NCBI GenBank assembly: GCA_001599755.1
Contig: BCHX01000008.1
Coordinates: forward strand, 1,674,001 to 1,738,000
Source: Gliomastix tumulicola
Taxonomy: Eukaryota; Ascomycota; Sordariomycetes; Hypocreales; Bionectriaceae
Direction of reading: 5' to 3'
Length of the DNA stretch: 64,000 nucleotides
Shown here: one piece after another, positions 20,254 to 32,310 of the stretch
Position numbering within the stretch: the first letter of the stretch is position 1
Layout: every line of letters starts with the position of its first letter
Translations under genes and position numbers: made by a program
Notes under the pieces: generated by a model
What the model was told of the DNA's origin: nothing
Databases searched by the model: none
Seen by the model: the letters and a program-made list of their open reading frames with translations, nothing else

Positions 20254-21737
20254 TTCTATCCGGAGGCAAAAATCAAATTCACGACACTTTGGACGTCATA
20301 CAAATCATCGTTGGCTACACCCTGCCGCTTTCTTTTGTTGTGGCGGGAGAGACTCGGCAGGTCCAGCTTTGCAGCTGGGCTGTCTAATGGGGTGTCTCTC
20401 CCTGGTCCCCCTTTTTTTTTCTCTTCTCCTCACTCGACATGTCTGATCCTTTGTCCTACTCTTCTTCACTTTGTCTTCCCTTTTCGCTATCATTAACGAA
20501 CGTGTTCTCTACCTTTGTCGAAAAACAACACCCATCCATCACTGCAGTCTTGCCTCCGAGCTTGGCTCCTGCTTTCTTCTCTTTTTTTCTCTGTCTGCGC
20601 CGCTAGAGAACACCTAAAGATTCTCACCACGAAAAACAACAACTACTATTGGTTCAAGGAAACACATAATTGGTCTTCCTTCGAAACGGCGTTCCTTGGT
20701 CGGCTCAGGGCGAAACGAACGGGGCAACGCTGGTTCACGGGAAAGGAAATGACGGAGGGTGGGAAGGCCCAAACCAAACCCGGGGCAGGAAAGGAGTCAA
20801 ATTTCCGGCATTGTCGTTGCATCTAGCCAGCGGGTTGTTTTTGGAATTGATAAAGGAGCAGTACTGTCCCTGCGATTCATCGTGGTCGCACGACAGCACT
20901 TCTTTTTTGGGTCATTTTGATTCTGGCAACGGATACTGCGATTTGTTATGAAATTTGGCTGGGCTGTATTTTGTCTCTTTTTTTTCTCCTCCGCGAGGGA
21001 CTTGGAACCTTACACATACACATGCATACGCACGCACACATTCATATTTTGAGGGTGGTTTCTTTATACCGATACCATTTGGGCTGAGAGTGAGAGAGAG
21101 TGGGTTGGAAGGACGATTGATACATGAGATGGGATGGCCTGGTTTGGGGGGGGGGAGGGGGAACGGATGGGTAAAGCATAGCGTGAAGGGCTCGCATATT
21201 CAGAGGGTTCAGTCTATATGATGATCATAGCATCACAACTAATGAGTTTCTTTTGGCACATTACGCGTTTGAGACCATTGTGCATCATTCATAAGATGTG
21301 AGGAAACTTTGTGTGTGTGTTCATTTCGTGAGTATATATACTAACTCGGGTGTTGGAAAAAAAAAAAGCAAAAAGCCGCACGCGAGATAAGCCGAGAGTT
21401 TGATATGCTCGCTTTCCCAAAAGCCCTGTCCCAATTTCGCCAGAGAAAAAAGAAAAATCCACATGTCGCTCGTTATGTCATCAAGAATAGGAAAGGGGTT
21501 AAAAAAAATCAAGTAACAGAAACTGCGACCTGTCGGTGAAGGGTGGGAGAAAAAAAACCCTCGAGGTCTTTTTTTTTTTTTGCCCACTCCGGAGGTCACA
21601 GAGGCCTCCGGGAATTCGGTGTTGCGCGCACCGGAACAGATTTCCGGTCCCGGTTCACCAAAGAAAAGGGCGACAACAAGGAAATAGGAGGGGGACCCGG
21701 TGTAGTCCGCCATGCCGCGGGCACAGCGGACGCTGGG
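20254..21737. other. convergent 3' region with homopolymer runs
   Basis: 1.5 kb between the stops of the 18851 gene and the kinase at 21738. T-rich and A-rich runs (for example 20405-20417, 21355-21367, 21569-21580) and a G run near 21146-21161. The short open frames look random. Probably long 3' untranslated regions. Confidence 0.5.
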
Positions 21738-23301
21738 TTAGAGGCCTTCCTCGCCGGCCTTGCAGAGCGTGATCTCGCGGACCCATTCGGACTTGAGGAC
21801 TTGTGCGGCGGTGAGACGTCTATTGGGGTGAGGGTCGAGGACCGAGTAGATGACGTTGCGGCATCGTGCCTGGGGATGATGTTAGTGACTGTGAACTATT
21901 ATCGACGGTGAAAACGTTGGGGAGAGAAATGCATACTCTTGATAGTGACTCGATCGGGCCGTAACCCTCTTCGTCTCGCCGGCCCTCGAGGTAGCGCGCG
22001 TAGAACTCGTCCTCGCCCTTCTTGGCGACGCGCCAGAGGTGACGACCCGTGCGCATGGCCATGTAAATGACGCCGCAGGCCCAGACGTCGACGGCGCGGG
22101 CGTCGAACTCCTTGTCCGTGTACTCCTCGGGGGAGATGTAGGGCGCGGAGCCGCAGAGGCCCGAGACCATGTGGGCGTCGGTCTCCCAGGCCATGCGGAA
22201 GCACTCGCCGTTGCCGAAGTCGGTGATCTTGAGGGCGCCGCGGGTGGTCAGGAGCAGGTTCTCGGGCTTGAGGTCGCGGTGGGCGACGCCCATCTCGTGG
22301 AGGTACTGGACGCCCCTCATCATCTGCTTGAAGAAGCAGTCGGCCTCCTGGACCTCGAGCTTGCCGCTGGAGAGGACGAGCGTGTAGAGGTCGCCGCCGG
22401 CGCAGAACTCCATGACCTCGCAGTAGTCGCCCTTGGCATCCTTGAGCAGGTCGAGGGTGTGGATGACGTTGGGGTGGCGCAGCGAGGACGAGATGCAGAA
22501 CTCGGCCGTGAGCCGCTTGCTGTACTTCTTCTCCGTCTCCTCGGGCCGGCGGCGGAACTCCTTGACGGCGAAGAGCTTCTCGCCCGAGCCGCCGACGCTC
22601 TTCTTGTGGGATATCCTCACGATGCCGAAGGCGCCGCGGCCGACGATCTCGTGGCACTTGCCGTACTTCTCGACGAGCGTGGGCGTCGCGTTGGGCCCGC
22701 CGGGCTTCTTCTCGGCCATGTCGTCCTTCTCCTGGCGCAGCGTGTCAACCCAGCTCGTGACGAGCGACAGGTCGTGGTCCGCGGGGTCCTGCTTCTTGCC
22801 GATAAACTTGCTCCACATGTCCGACAGCTTCTCCTGTCGACGGCTGGACTTGAGATGGTGCTCGTGGCCGCCCTGCACGGCCGGGTTCAGCATGAAGCGC
22901 TGCGGCGGCAGCTCCTTGGCGGGCTTCGCCTTGATGCTGCCCTGGTCCGAGACGGACTCCTTGCGCGAGAGCGGCGTGGACGCGCCGCCGTTGGCATGGC
23001 GTGCACCACCACCACCAACGCCGGCGCCGCCGCCCACGGACTCGGCGCCGCTGCTGGCTGGGCTGGCGGCCTTGCTGCCGTCCTTGACAGAGAAGATGCG
23101 AGTCAGGCGGTCCTTGACGGACGCCTTCTCGGCGGCGCCCGGGACCTTCAGCGAGGCGTCGCCGTTAACGGGGGCGTGCGCGCCGTCGGCGGGACCGACA
23201 ATCGGGGATCGCGGCGTTCCATCGTGTGACTTGATCGAGGACGGCTTTGAGCTCGGTGCTGATGATGAGGTTTTCGGCTCGCTCAAGCTGGTCGAGGGCA
23301 T
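21738..23301 (-). CDS. HAL4/SAT4-type Ser/Thr protein kinase
   Basis: Two exons (23301-21937, 21869-21738) give 498 aa. The N-terminal 200 residues are Ser/Gly/Ala-rich and include VKDRLTRIFSVKDGSK, seen in this kinase group. The kinase domain starts at EKYGKCHEIVGRGAFGIVRI (212-230). Lys247 is in FAVKEF, HRDLKPEN at 341-348, DFG at 361-363 and SPE at 390-392. The second exon supplies the final kinase helices (RLTAAQVLKSEWVREI). The group (yeast Hal4/Hal5/Npr1/Hrk1, fission yeast Oca2) controls nutrient and ion transporters at the plasma membrane. I place this one nearest Hal4/Sat4 from the overall layout; the exact orthologue is unsure. A 10-base G run (C on the coding strand) lies just upstream of the start. 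Confidence 0.88.
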
Positions 23302-23501
23302 GTTTTGGTGCGAAAGGGGGGGGGGCGGAGGAGGGCGGACTTGAGACAGGAGAGGCTGAGGTGAGCCGCTGAGGGGGGAGGGTGAGAGAGGAGAGAGAAG
23401 GAGAGAGGAGGAGGAGTCGCGGTTGATCGACTTGGCTGTCTCTGAGATGTCTCTAGATTTGCGGCGACGTTTGTATAGGTCGGTGGAATGATATTCTGTA
23501 T

Positions 23502-23525
23502 AGAGAGAGAGAGAGAGGGAGAGAC
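23502..23525. repeat. AG dinucleotide microsatellite
   Basis: About ten AG units with one interruption, roughly 200 bases upstream of the HAL4-type kinase start. Confidence 0.85.
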
Positions 23526-25532
23526 TCGGCGGTTTCCCTCTTCTTAATGTCTTTTCGCGTTCCCTTTCTTGTCCGTGTTTCTTCTTGTTCTCCTTCGAGT
23601 TCTTCGAATCCCCCTTTGTTCCAACTAGGGTTCAAGCAAGAGAGGGGCGTGTGAACAAGTCCGTGTAAAGAGAGGAACAAGGGGTGAGTGGTCCCTTTTT
23701 TTCGAGGCGCGCGTGGACACTGGGGGGGAAGGAGGAAGCGGTTGAACGATATGTAATATGCTGGGTCGTTCAAGGGACGGGATACGATATGTTACGCGGT
23801 GGGCGGGCGATTGGTTGGCAATCGGGCAACGGGCCGGATGCGCTCGCTCCAGAAGCAGCGAACGCTGGGCGTTGCGGTGGGATAGCAAGAGTAGGTTGAG
23901 GATCTGCCAGCTGTGTTCGAGGGTTGGTTGTTCGAGGGAGAGAAAGAGAAGGGGAGGGAGAAGGCGGGAGGGTTTAAGAAGGGACGAGGTGCTAGGTAAG
24001 TAGTAAGTAGTGGTGTGTTGGGGCCTGGGGGGGGGACAGAGCAGGGTGGGTGTGAGCGAGGCTTGCGGGTGTCCAGTGGCGTATATTACCTAGTATCCAG
24101 AGTAGAAAAAAAAAAACCAGCAGCCACTGCACCGACTAACGGCTAGACGGTGTTGGTGTTGATTGGTGTACTGGCTACTCTGACAGTACCTGGCAGCAAC
24201 GCGGACGGTGGTGGCGACGCCGCAGCCGGGGGAGGTATTCTCAGGGTAGGTGGGCTGTCATGCACTGGTGCAATGATGCAGAGGCCGGGGGCCCTCTTTT
24301 TGGGCGGTGGGCCGAGAGTTCACACAAGAACCGAGAGCAGGAAAAGAGGGGAACTGAAAGCCGGCGACCTGGACAACCTGGAACCCTCGCCCACTGTTGT
24401 GCCGCTGCCGCTGTTCGTTATTACTTAGTAGTATTACGGGCTGCCTGCAGCCTGCAGGTCGAACTCAAAAGGACCTGGGCTTGGCCGATGTCGAATACGT
24501 ACACCCGTACACATAATAAACACACACATGCGACCTGCATCACATTACCTTATCGACTCCTTCGCAGCTGGCCCTACCTATTCCGCACCCCTAAGGTTAT
24601 TGCCACTGAGCACTAACAATGTTATTCTGAGCACCTACCCAGGAATGCGGCGCACTGCCCTGCCCTGCCCTGTCATCCGGTGCCTGCCCATTGACCACTG
24701 TTCCAGCCTAGCCCACCCGCCGAGGCTCTCCCCCAGCGAGAGTCAGTCGTCCGTGATGTGGTCACTATTGGTTCCCGGCCAGTGACTGAATGTGTGAAGG
24801 GTCTAATAGTCGGGAACGTGAAGTGGATTGCATGTGAAAGTACCTGTACGTTAGTACATGTCTCATTCTGAGACAAGCTGATCTCATCACTAAGACAGCC
24901 GAGCCGAGACGTGCAGATTGACATGACAGATGGCCATGTTGCAGCGCGGGAGAGGATGCTCCTGCGGCCGCTTTGCCATCCAACACCGACAAGAGGCAGC
25001 CCGTCCCCTCCATCCCTCCATCCCTCCATCATCACCAGCTTTACGAGTGTGTGATTGAGGGACGCAGGACCCAAAAGAGGGGTCGCGAGCCCTCCCTCGA
25101 TCCCCTAAACGAGTAAGGCCCAGAACCAGCTGGCAAGAGACCCTCCCCTCCCATCCCCTCCTCTCTCCCGACCGGATGGGAGCTATTATTCCAGTCAGTT
25201 CTGCGAGGTATTATAATTTTTTTATTAATTAAAATTGAGGGGACCTTGTTTTTTTTCTCCCCCTTCGACGCGTGTATTGTGGTGAGTTGATTGTTGCTTG
25301 TTAGTGCCGTCGCTGATTTCAAATCTGTCCAATGTCACTAGCCGGCCTCGATTCATTAGCCTCGGAGCCAATCCGTCGAGTCCCGGATGTGGATTGCAAC
25401 GCTGGAAAATAGTAATACATGCGTCCGCAGGGAGTCTTGGTACGGAGTCCTGGTACCCCATCCGTTTTTACCCGCGCACTAACAGCCCGTCATCATTGTG
25501 GTGGTTGGAGATGCATCTCCAATTGAAGGACT

Positions 25533-25569
25533 GGGGGGGGGGGGGGGGGGAAGGGGAGGGGAGGGGAGG
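25533..25569 (+). repeat. 18-base G run followed by GGGG clusters
   Basis: Eighteen consecutive G residues, then AAGGGGAGGGGAGGGGAGGG. On the plus strand this meets the usual G-quadruplex pattern several times over. Confidence 0.9.
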
Positions 25570-25738
25570 GATGGACAAGGACAGCACAGCAAAGCAAAGC
25601 ACAGGGCCGCACTTACACTGCAGCTTACAAGGGTTTGACAATTCGTGGCGTGCAGCTGCATCACTCCCTCGTCAGCTTTGCCGCGTTCTGCTTCCTGCAC
25701 CCGATCAGGGGGGGATCGGTGCCACCACCACAAGTGAC

Positions 25739-25766
25739 CACACACACACACACACACATACACACC
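25739..25766. repeat. CA dinucleotide microsatellite
   Basis: About twelve CA units with one TA interruption, between the two kinase genes. Confidence 0.85.
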
Positions 25767-26575
25767 GTCATCTGCGTGTCTCTCGCGTCCTCACCCTGTC
25801 CCAGCCCGCCGGGGGGCTTGTAAGACACTCGGATCTCCCATTCAGACCAGCCTCGTGCCTCTTCCAGCAGAGCTCAGTGGCCAACAAAGATCCGTTATCT
25901 GTTGCCGCGCGCGCAGGCGAGGGTATTTCTCTGTTTCTGGAAAAAGGGGGACAAAGAGCCACACCTACTTTTCGTCCGCCTCACACCGCTCCTTTGAATG
26001 AAGCCACCCGTCTTTTGACAACTGGATGGGATTATCACCGTCATCGGTCACGGAGCCCCCCCTCTCCCCTCTTGCCCCTGGCCGGGCCACGGGAAAGGCG
26101 CAAGAGGAGATAGTCGAGAAAGGAGCAACAAGATTGCTTCCCGTCAGAAAAAAGGTTATGTACGCCTACCTTGGCTAGGGGGAGAGAGTGGGCTCTTTCT
26201 CCGCGAACTCCAGCATCAGTAAGCATCAGCTAAGGGGGGAGGGAAGCGCATGCAGGGTAGCCATGCCGAATTGTTCTTTGCTTTTCCTCGCAGTTGCCAA
26301 TCGACGACATCGTGCATCGGTATCTCGACGTTCTGCATCTCCATTCTGCATCGCGATGACATGCATATGGGCACAAAGGGCTGCAATTGGAGGATGGGCA
26401 ATTCTGCATTACCATTCAGGTAGCCAAGAAGGATGACGCTATCCAAACGAGTGCTTCTCGAAGTTCCGGCACTTGCTCACCAAATCGTCGCTAGATCCCC
26501 TTATGTAAGATAAAACGGTGGCCGGGAAAAGCCACATCTGACAGGTTTGACAGCACACGAGCTCGACTACTCCGG

Positions 26576-26616
26576 TCCTCATCCTCATCCTCATCCTCAT
26601 CCTCATTCTCATTCTC
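26576..26616. repeat. hexamer repeat TCCTCA/TTCTCA
   Basis: Seven tandem copies of a six-base unit (five TCCTCA-type, two TTCTCA-type), abutting the stop codon of the CaMKK-type kinase, so it lies at the very start of that gene's 3' untranslated region. Confidence 0.85.
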
Positions 26617-28894
26617 AGTCCCGCAGCACCACCTCGCCCTTTTCCTTCGAGTCGTCCACGTCGACCCGGGCGACGAGATCGGCCAGCTTGCTCGTCGTGC
26701 CGCCGAGAACGGCCGTGCCCGCTGCCTGTGCCTCCATGACCACCCCGCCCATGTTCTTGAGCTGATCCTGCTCCTTGACGAACTTGGTCAGGTACATGGT
26801 CGGCCGGCTCTGCGGGTTGGACCGCAGCCGCTCCTCCACGGCCTCGAGGTACGCCTTGTCGTAGACGTTGAAGTCGACCGCCGTGGGCGAGTCCGCCACG
26901 ACGTGCGCGTTGGGCGCCGCCTCGTCGCTGTGGAAGTCGTCCCTAGCGCCCGTCCCGATGCCTAGGAACAGGGGTTCCTGCTCGCTAATGTCGCGTGCGT
27001 GACCCTTGCCGTTCTCGTCAGCCTCGCTGAGGAACCGTCGCCGCTGCGCTAGCAGAGCCTCAATCTCCTCCGCTTTGGCCTTCTCCGCCGGCTTCACCTC
27101 GACGCTTGGGAAGCTGGTGTCTGTGCTGAAGACCGTCTTGACGCCGTGCTCGTCGATCAGCCGCGCCTGCCTCCTGACCTTGAGCGCCTTGAACTTCTGC
27201 ATCACCTTCATGACGCAGAGGAGGTGGTTCATCTTGCGCGTGAAGGCGTGGTTGACCTCGAGCGCGTTGGGCGGCTCGACTGGCTTCGCGCAGTTCACCT
27301 CGGCCGAGAGCAAGGGGTCCGTCCCGTCCTTGGTGACCCACGGGTGTTCCTGGCTTCATGTCAGTGCACACAGACCCTAGTTTGGACCCTGAGCTGACTT
27401 ACTCGCAACTCCGGCATCTTGATCCTCTTCTCTGGGTCTTTCTCCAGTATCCTCCGGAACAAGTCGACGAGGCCGGGGCTCTCGTCTTCTGGGATGCTCG
27501 GCTCGTCCGTCTTGATGGCCTCATACATCTCCAGCATGCCCTCCCGGTTGAAGGGGATGCCGCCATAGCGGAGGCAGTACAGTGACACGCCCATTGACCA
27601 GATGTCGGCGGCCTTGCCCGAGATGTCGCCATGCTTGCCGCAGAGTTCGGGAGGGAGGAAGGCAGGAGACCCAGCAGACTTGGCCGTTCTCATGTCGTTC
27701 ATGTCGTCCGACTTCTCGAACATCTGGGACACTCCAAAGTCCACTATCTTGAGCACGTCGTCCTCGGACAGGAGCAGGTTGTCCGGCTTGATGTCGCGGT
27801 GGATGACGCCCTGAGCATGCAGGTACTCGATGCCCAGTATCAGGTCTCGGAACCAGTGACGGCACGTCTCTTCGCTGTACGGATCCGCCGTCTCCTCCAG
27901 CCCGACCTTCATGACCACGCCCTTCTTGCACATCTCCATGACCATGTAGAGCGAGTCCTCCTCCGGGTCGTCCAGCACCTCAATGAGCTGCACGAGGTTG
28001 GGATGGTTCAGCTTCTTCATGATGGCGACCTCCTCGCGGATCAAATAGAGCGCGTCGGTCTTCTCACCCGCCCGCGCACCTCCAACACGGGGCGTCAGGG
28101 GAGCATCGAGCCCGGCTCGCCTGAGCGGCCGATGAGGCCCTTGCTTGAGGATGTTGGACTGCGCGCGCTTGCGTAAACGAACCTTGGAGAACTCCTTGAT
28201 GGCCTAATGCATCCCGTGAGCTCGACTGTCACTAAGGAAGTTTGGCTGGGCTGCTAGTAGCTTACGTATTCCGTCCCAAACTGATCCGTGCCGATGTGAA
28301 CGGCGCCGTAGGACCCGCGGCCGATTTCATCCTGAATCACGTACTGATTTATTCGGTGTTGCGTTCTGCCGTCGGTCTCATCGCTCAGAAACTCAACTCG
28401 AGCATCGAGTGTTTCCTTGCCACGGCCCATTGTAAGCTCCTGAGATAGCCACGCTGATAAGATGGGCTGTTTGGGCTGTTTGCATCTCACCTTCACCTCG
28501 CGGTGCACGCTGGGAGTCCGCTTGTGATGTCTTAACGGACTGGCATAGCCAGACGGGGTCCCGGCGGGATCGGACCTTGGTCATGGGATCGTGTCAAAAA
28601 TGAAAACATCAACGGTAGACAGTCGTAGTTTGAGAACATGTGCTCAGTGGAATTCCCACATGCGAGACTGGATGAGTTGAGGTGAAGTGGATAAGGCGGC
28701 TCTTACACATGAGACAAGACGGCCGGTCGGGCACCGGCATGCAGGTCATCATGATCGTCGACTTGGACTATTGGCGAGGTGAATGACTTCGGGAGAGCTG
28801 CGGGCGGAGGCGTCGTTGCCTCGTGCTCGGTCATGTTTGTGTCCTGCTCGGGAGCGTGTGGGAGCGAACCAGGCGCGTCCTGGAGATCCGCCAT
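26615..28894 (-). CDS. CaMKK/Ssp1-type Ser/Thr protein kinase
   Basis: Five exons (28894-28707, 28575-28491, 28439-28266, 28203-27403, 27349-26615) give about 660 aa. The kinase domain begins at INQYVIQDEIGRGSYGAVHI. The catalytic Lys is at about 152 (EYAIKEFSK), followed by the Arg/Pro-rich insert typical of CaMKK. HRDIKPDNLLL is at about 284, DFG at about 304, and an activation loop with SAGSPAFLPPELCG follows. The region after the kinase (NHAFTRKMNHLLCVMKVMQK) could hold the calmodulin-binding segment. In fungi this group (CMKC, Ssp1) activates AMPK/Snf1 and CaMK in response to stress. The exon 3 acceptor is ambiguous: CAG at 28440 or AAG at 28416. Both keep frame and differ by eight residues. 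The start gives MADLQDAPGSLPHAPEQ. Confidence 0.87.
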
Positions 28895-29444
28895 GACGGA
28901 CGAGCGGTGGTCGTCGGAGGATCCGTTCGTCGATGTGTGTGTGTGTGTGTGCCGTCAGCGAGAGATATTCGAAAGGGGTCTTCTTGATCGTTCGCCGTTC
29001 CCTTCTCTCCTTCTCTTGTTCCCTTGAGCGAGGAGGTATGCAGGATTGTTTGTGAACCGTAGCTGACGACGTTCCAGCTCGAAACCCCCACCAAGTTTGG
29101 AGAGCGCAGCGGGGACTTCCAACCCACCTGGACGCCTTACAGGGCCGGAGCTTCACTCCAGAGCCGCCTGGAGCGGTGCTTAGTCATCAGCTTTTAGGGG
29201 CTTGATTTAGCGATCAAGATCCCCGATCAACAGGCACCGCCAGACAGGAAGCCGCCGCATTGTGGCTGAGCTGTAGCTTGGCGTGGCTCGGGGAACCTCC
29301 ATCCAGCATCCATACCGCATCTACAACAATCTCGACTGGACGAACCGTCCAACTCCCAGTCGACCGCGGGAACCTCCCAGTTCGAATCAGCCTCGAGACG
29401 TCGACCAGCTCCCGGGGAGATTCCTCTCCCTCCCAGCGGCCCCA
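28895..29444. promoter_or_regulatory. divergent promoter region CaMKK / BET5, with GT repeat
   Basis: 550 bases between two divergent starts. A run of nine TG units at 28934-28951 sits only about 40 bases upstream of the kinase ATG, so it probably lies in its 5' untranslated region. No other motif is assigned. Confidence 0.55.
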
Positions 29445-30016
29445 ATGACGGTCTACTCCTTCCACATCTTCGACCGGCACAGTACGACTCTCGTTCCACC
29501 ACTCCTCCTCCCTCCTCCTCGTCCGCGCCTCCCCTTCTAACATGACCTCTCAGCCGAATGCATCTACGCCAAGTCATGGGTGCCCTCCGAGGGCCAGCAG
29601 CCGACGATGACCTCGGGTGACGACGCCAAGCTCATCTTTGGCACCGTCTTCTCCCTGCGCAACATGGTCCGCAAGCTCGGCGGCGACGACGACGCCTTCA
29701 TGTCCTACCGCACCGCCGACTACAAGCTGCACTTCTACGAGACACCCGCCAACCTGCGGTTCGTCCTCATGACCGACACGGGGACCATGAGCATGCGGAA
29801 CGTGCTGCATCAGATCTACATCAACCTGTGGGTGGAATATGGTACGTGTTTCCCATTTGGATTGGGGGAGGGAGTGTTGTAAGGAAGGGGAGAGGCTGAT
29901 GTTTGGGTACAGTTGTCAAGAATCCGCTTGCACCGGTGGAACACAAGGGAGGCGAGGGTGTGAAGAATGAGCTGTTTGAGCTCGGGCTTGATCAGTTCAT
30001 CCGCGGGCTCATGTGA
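29445..30016 (+). CDS. BET5: TRAPP complex subunit BET5 (TRAPPC1)
   Basis: Three exons (29445-29481, 29554-29841, 29913-30016) give 142 aa. It is a core longin/sedlin-fold subunit of the TRAPP tethering complex that activates Rab GTPase Ypt1 in ER-Golgi transport. The N-terminus MTVYSFHIFDRH is typical of Bet5. Also visible are LIFGTVFSLRNMVRKLGG, YRTADYKLHFYETPANLRFV and the C-terminal LFELGLDQFIRGL. Split codons at both junctions restore the family sequence. The region upstream of the ATG is CT-rich. Confidence 0.94.
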
Positions 30017-30606
30017 GATGCCACACGTGCAGTTCTCGTGCGATCAGCACAGCATCCACAATAAGCACAGTTCAAGCCATATTGTCCTGCATGGGAGGGC
30101 TAGTCGTCCAGCACTAGTGCAGCATGATCTTCTAGAGCTGCAGATAGACTCGCGACCAAAGCTTCCCAGGCTGGAGGGCCGTATGTAATGGCATCCTCGA
30201 TGAGGACCAGGGGATGTCACAGCTTCCTGCCAGTCCCTACTATCGAGTGGCACGGACAGCCACCTTCACTCTTCCAGCCCTGTCAAGGAAAGGGATGGGT
30301 TGGCTCGCTCAGCAGGCGAGCTATTTCAAAAGCTAGGATACGCAGCTGTATGGCTGACAATAGTGTCCGCGCAGCCGAGGCATGTCTAGACATAGGGGCC
30401 ATGGCATTTTCACCACGCCTATGTAAAGATACATGACCGTCAGATTCCGGATTGTGATTCTAGGCGCTACCAATCATGCCGTGTGCTCCCTAGCTATGTG
30501 CTACAACCCAAGCCCGAATCAAAGATAGATAAGAATTACATGTCCCTTCACATAAGTTGAACCCTTGCCCGCTCTACCCTTCGTACTACTACATACAAGT
30601 ATTTCA
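30017..30606. other. convergent 3' region
   Basis: Between the stops of BET5 and PEX3. No gene or notable repeat seen. Confidence 0.5.
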
Positions 30607-32310
30607 TCACGGCCGCTCAACGGCACGCTGCCAGGCGGCGTCCAGGCCGTCCTGGGGATCAACCACCACGATGCTCGACTCCCCCTGTTGGGGTTGGGCC
30701 GCAGCAGCCGCCGTCGCCGGCTTGTCGACGTGCACGGCGCTGTCCATAAGGCCGCCCTCCTGGCTGACCTCGTTCTGCCAGTTGCTCGAGTAGACCACGG
30801 CTGCGAAAGCCTCGAGGTCGCGGACCGACTCCATCTCCTGGAGGTATTCATTAGGCACGCCATTGCCGATGACGTGCGCCTGTCGGGTGAGCACCGACAG
30901 GATCTTGGGGAGCAGCACAACTTTGGTGCGCTTGAGCTCCTTGTTGTGGGGGATGATGACGCCCTCCTGCGCCGGGAACTCAAAGGCCTCCGTGGCCAGC
31001 CTCTTGTCAACAAGAGATGAGAACCCGGCGTCGAGTAGGAGGGTCAGGACATGAGTGAAAGCCGGCGACTCGATGAGATCCGCCGTCTCGTCCAGCAGCC
31101 GCCGCAGCGTCCCCGGCGAGGCCCACATCTCTGCGCTCTGCGGCGAGTTCTCCTCCAGGATGCCCGACTGCTGGATGACCTCGTCCTCCTTCTCGCGCGG
31201 CGGCAGCAGGAACCGAAGCCAGTCGGCCTTGCGGCGCTCCTCGGGCGTCGAGCCCTCGACGAGCTTGCGGACCTCGAGCGTCAGCTCGGCGAAACGGTCG
31301 AAGCTGACGAGGTCCCGCGGGCTCAGACTGCCGAAGACGGTGCGCACGGCGCCCTCGACGCGGTCCATGATGCCGACCCAGCCCTTGTTGAGGAGCCACC
31401 AGCTGAAGGTGAGGTACTTGCGGTTGGTGTCGAAGTCGCTGCCGTACGCCTGCTCGGCGTTGTCGTCGTTGTTCTCTAAGCTGATGGTGGCCTGCTGCGT
31501 GCTCGTGGCGAGGGCGACGACACTTGAGAGGTAGCTGCGGCGGCCGAGAAGGTTGAGTTGGACGCGTGTCAACATGCTGAGGAGTGCTAGTGTATATAGC
31601 AACGTGAAAGCTCTCGTGATGGCTAGGAATTAGTCGTTAGCACGTGCTCAAGCAGAAGGGAAGTCGAGCACTCCTTCCAAGGCAACGGGGAACCATACAG
31701 CTGATGATCAGATCGTCCCATAACTGCTTCTTTGATTTCCGAGCTTTAGGTGTGCTCGGCTCCTGCTGGCTTGCATCCCCAGCGGAATTGAATGGCGACG
31801 GCCCCGGGAGCGAAACCTGGCTCGCATGGACGCCGCTGTCACTCTGCAAGCTGGCTGTGCTTCTGCCCTCCTCCTCTGTCAACGTCGTATCCGCAATACT
31901 CGGGGGCCCCGTAGAGTCCCCATTGGTGGTGCTCCGTATATTCTTGACGCTCTTCAGCTGCTGGATCTCGTAGGTGATGTTCTCCGTGTTCATCGTCTCG
32001 AGGATATTCGTCGTCGCCGTCGGGAGGAGAGCCAGAACGGTGAAGGTGCAGTCTTCCTGGTTCTGCTCAAAGCGTCGCCGCAAGCTGTAGAGCACAAGAC
32101 TCGTTAGTAGGGAAGACCATGGGGCGATGGATAGTTCCTAGCTAAGACTTACTTCTCCTTGGCGATGCGGTCGCTGCTCATGCGCTCCCGCGCATCGTTG
32201 AGCTTGGACAGGACATACTGCGTTACAACGTAGCCCGCTCCGACGATACCGACACCGATGGCGATCGGCGTGCGGTTCTGGCGCATCCAGCGCCGCGCCG
32301 AGGAGAACAT
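30607..32310 (-). CDS. PEX3: peroxisomal biogenesis factor PEX3
   Basis: Three exons (32310-32153, 32084-31699, 31622-30607) encode 519 aa. PEX3 is the peroxisome membrane receptor that binds PEX19 and inserts membrane proteins. The short N-terminus MFSSARRWMRQNRTP is followed by a membrane segment (about 17-38, IAIGVGIVGAGYVVTQYVL). Next come NLRRRFEQNQEDCTFTVLAL and LLPTATTNILETMNTENITY, hallmark PEX3 sequence. A Ser/Thr-rich linker (about 100-160) precedes the LWDDLIISSITRAFTLLYTL junction that confirms intron 2. The C-terminal part is helical, ending with an Ala/Gln-rich tail. It is transcribed away from ATG101. Confidence 0.95.

Larger units (their letters stand above)
23302..26614. other. 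3.3-kb intergenic region rich in simple repeats
   Basis: Lies 5' of the HAL4-type kinase and 3' of the CaMKK-type kinase. No supported gene; open frames up to 271 codons on the plus strand (25298-26113) run through the G and CA repeats and have no domain. It holds an AG microsatellite, an 18-base G run with G-triplet clusters, a CA microsatellite and several CCTCC/CATCC repeats, each listed separately where clear. Confidence 0.5.

Noticed and set aside
22039..23229. 396-codon plus-strand frame opposite the HAL4-type kinase
   Set aside because: A shadow caused by strong GC bias at third positions of the real minus-strand gene.
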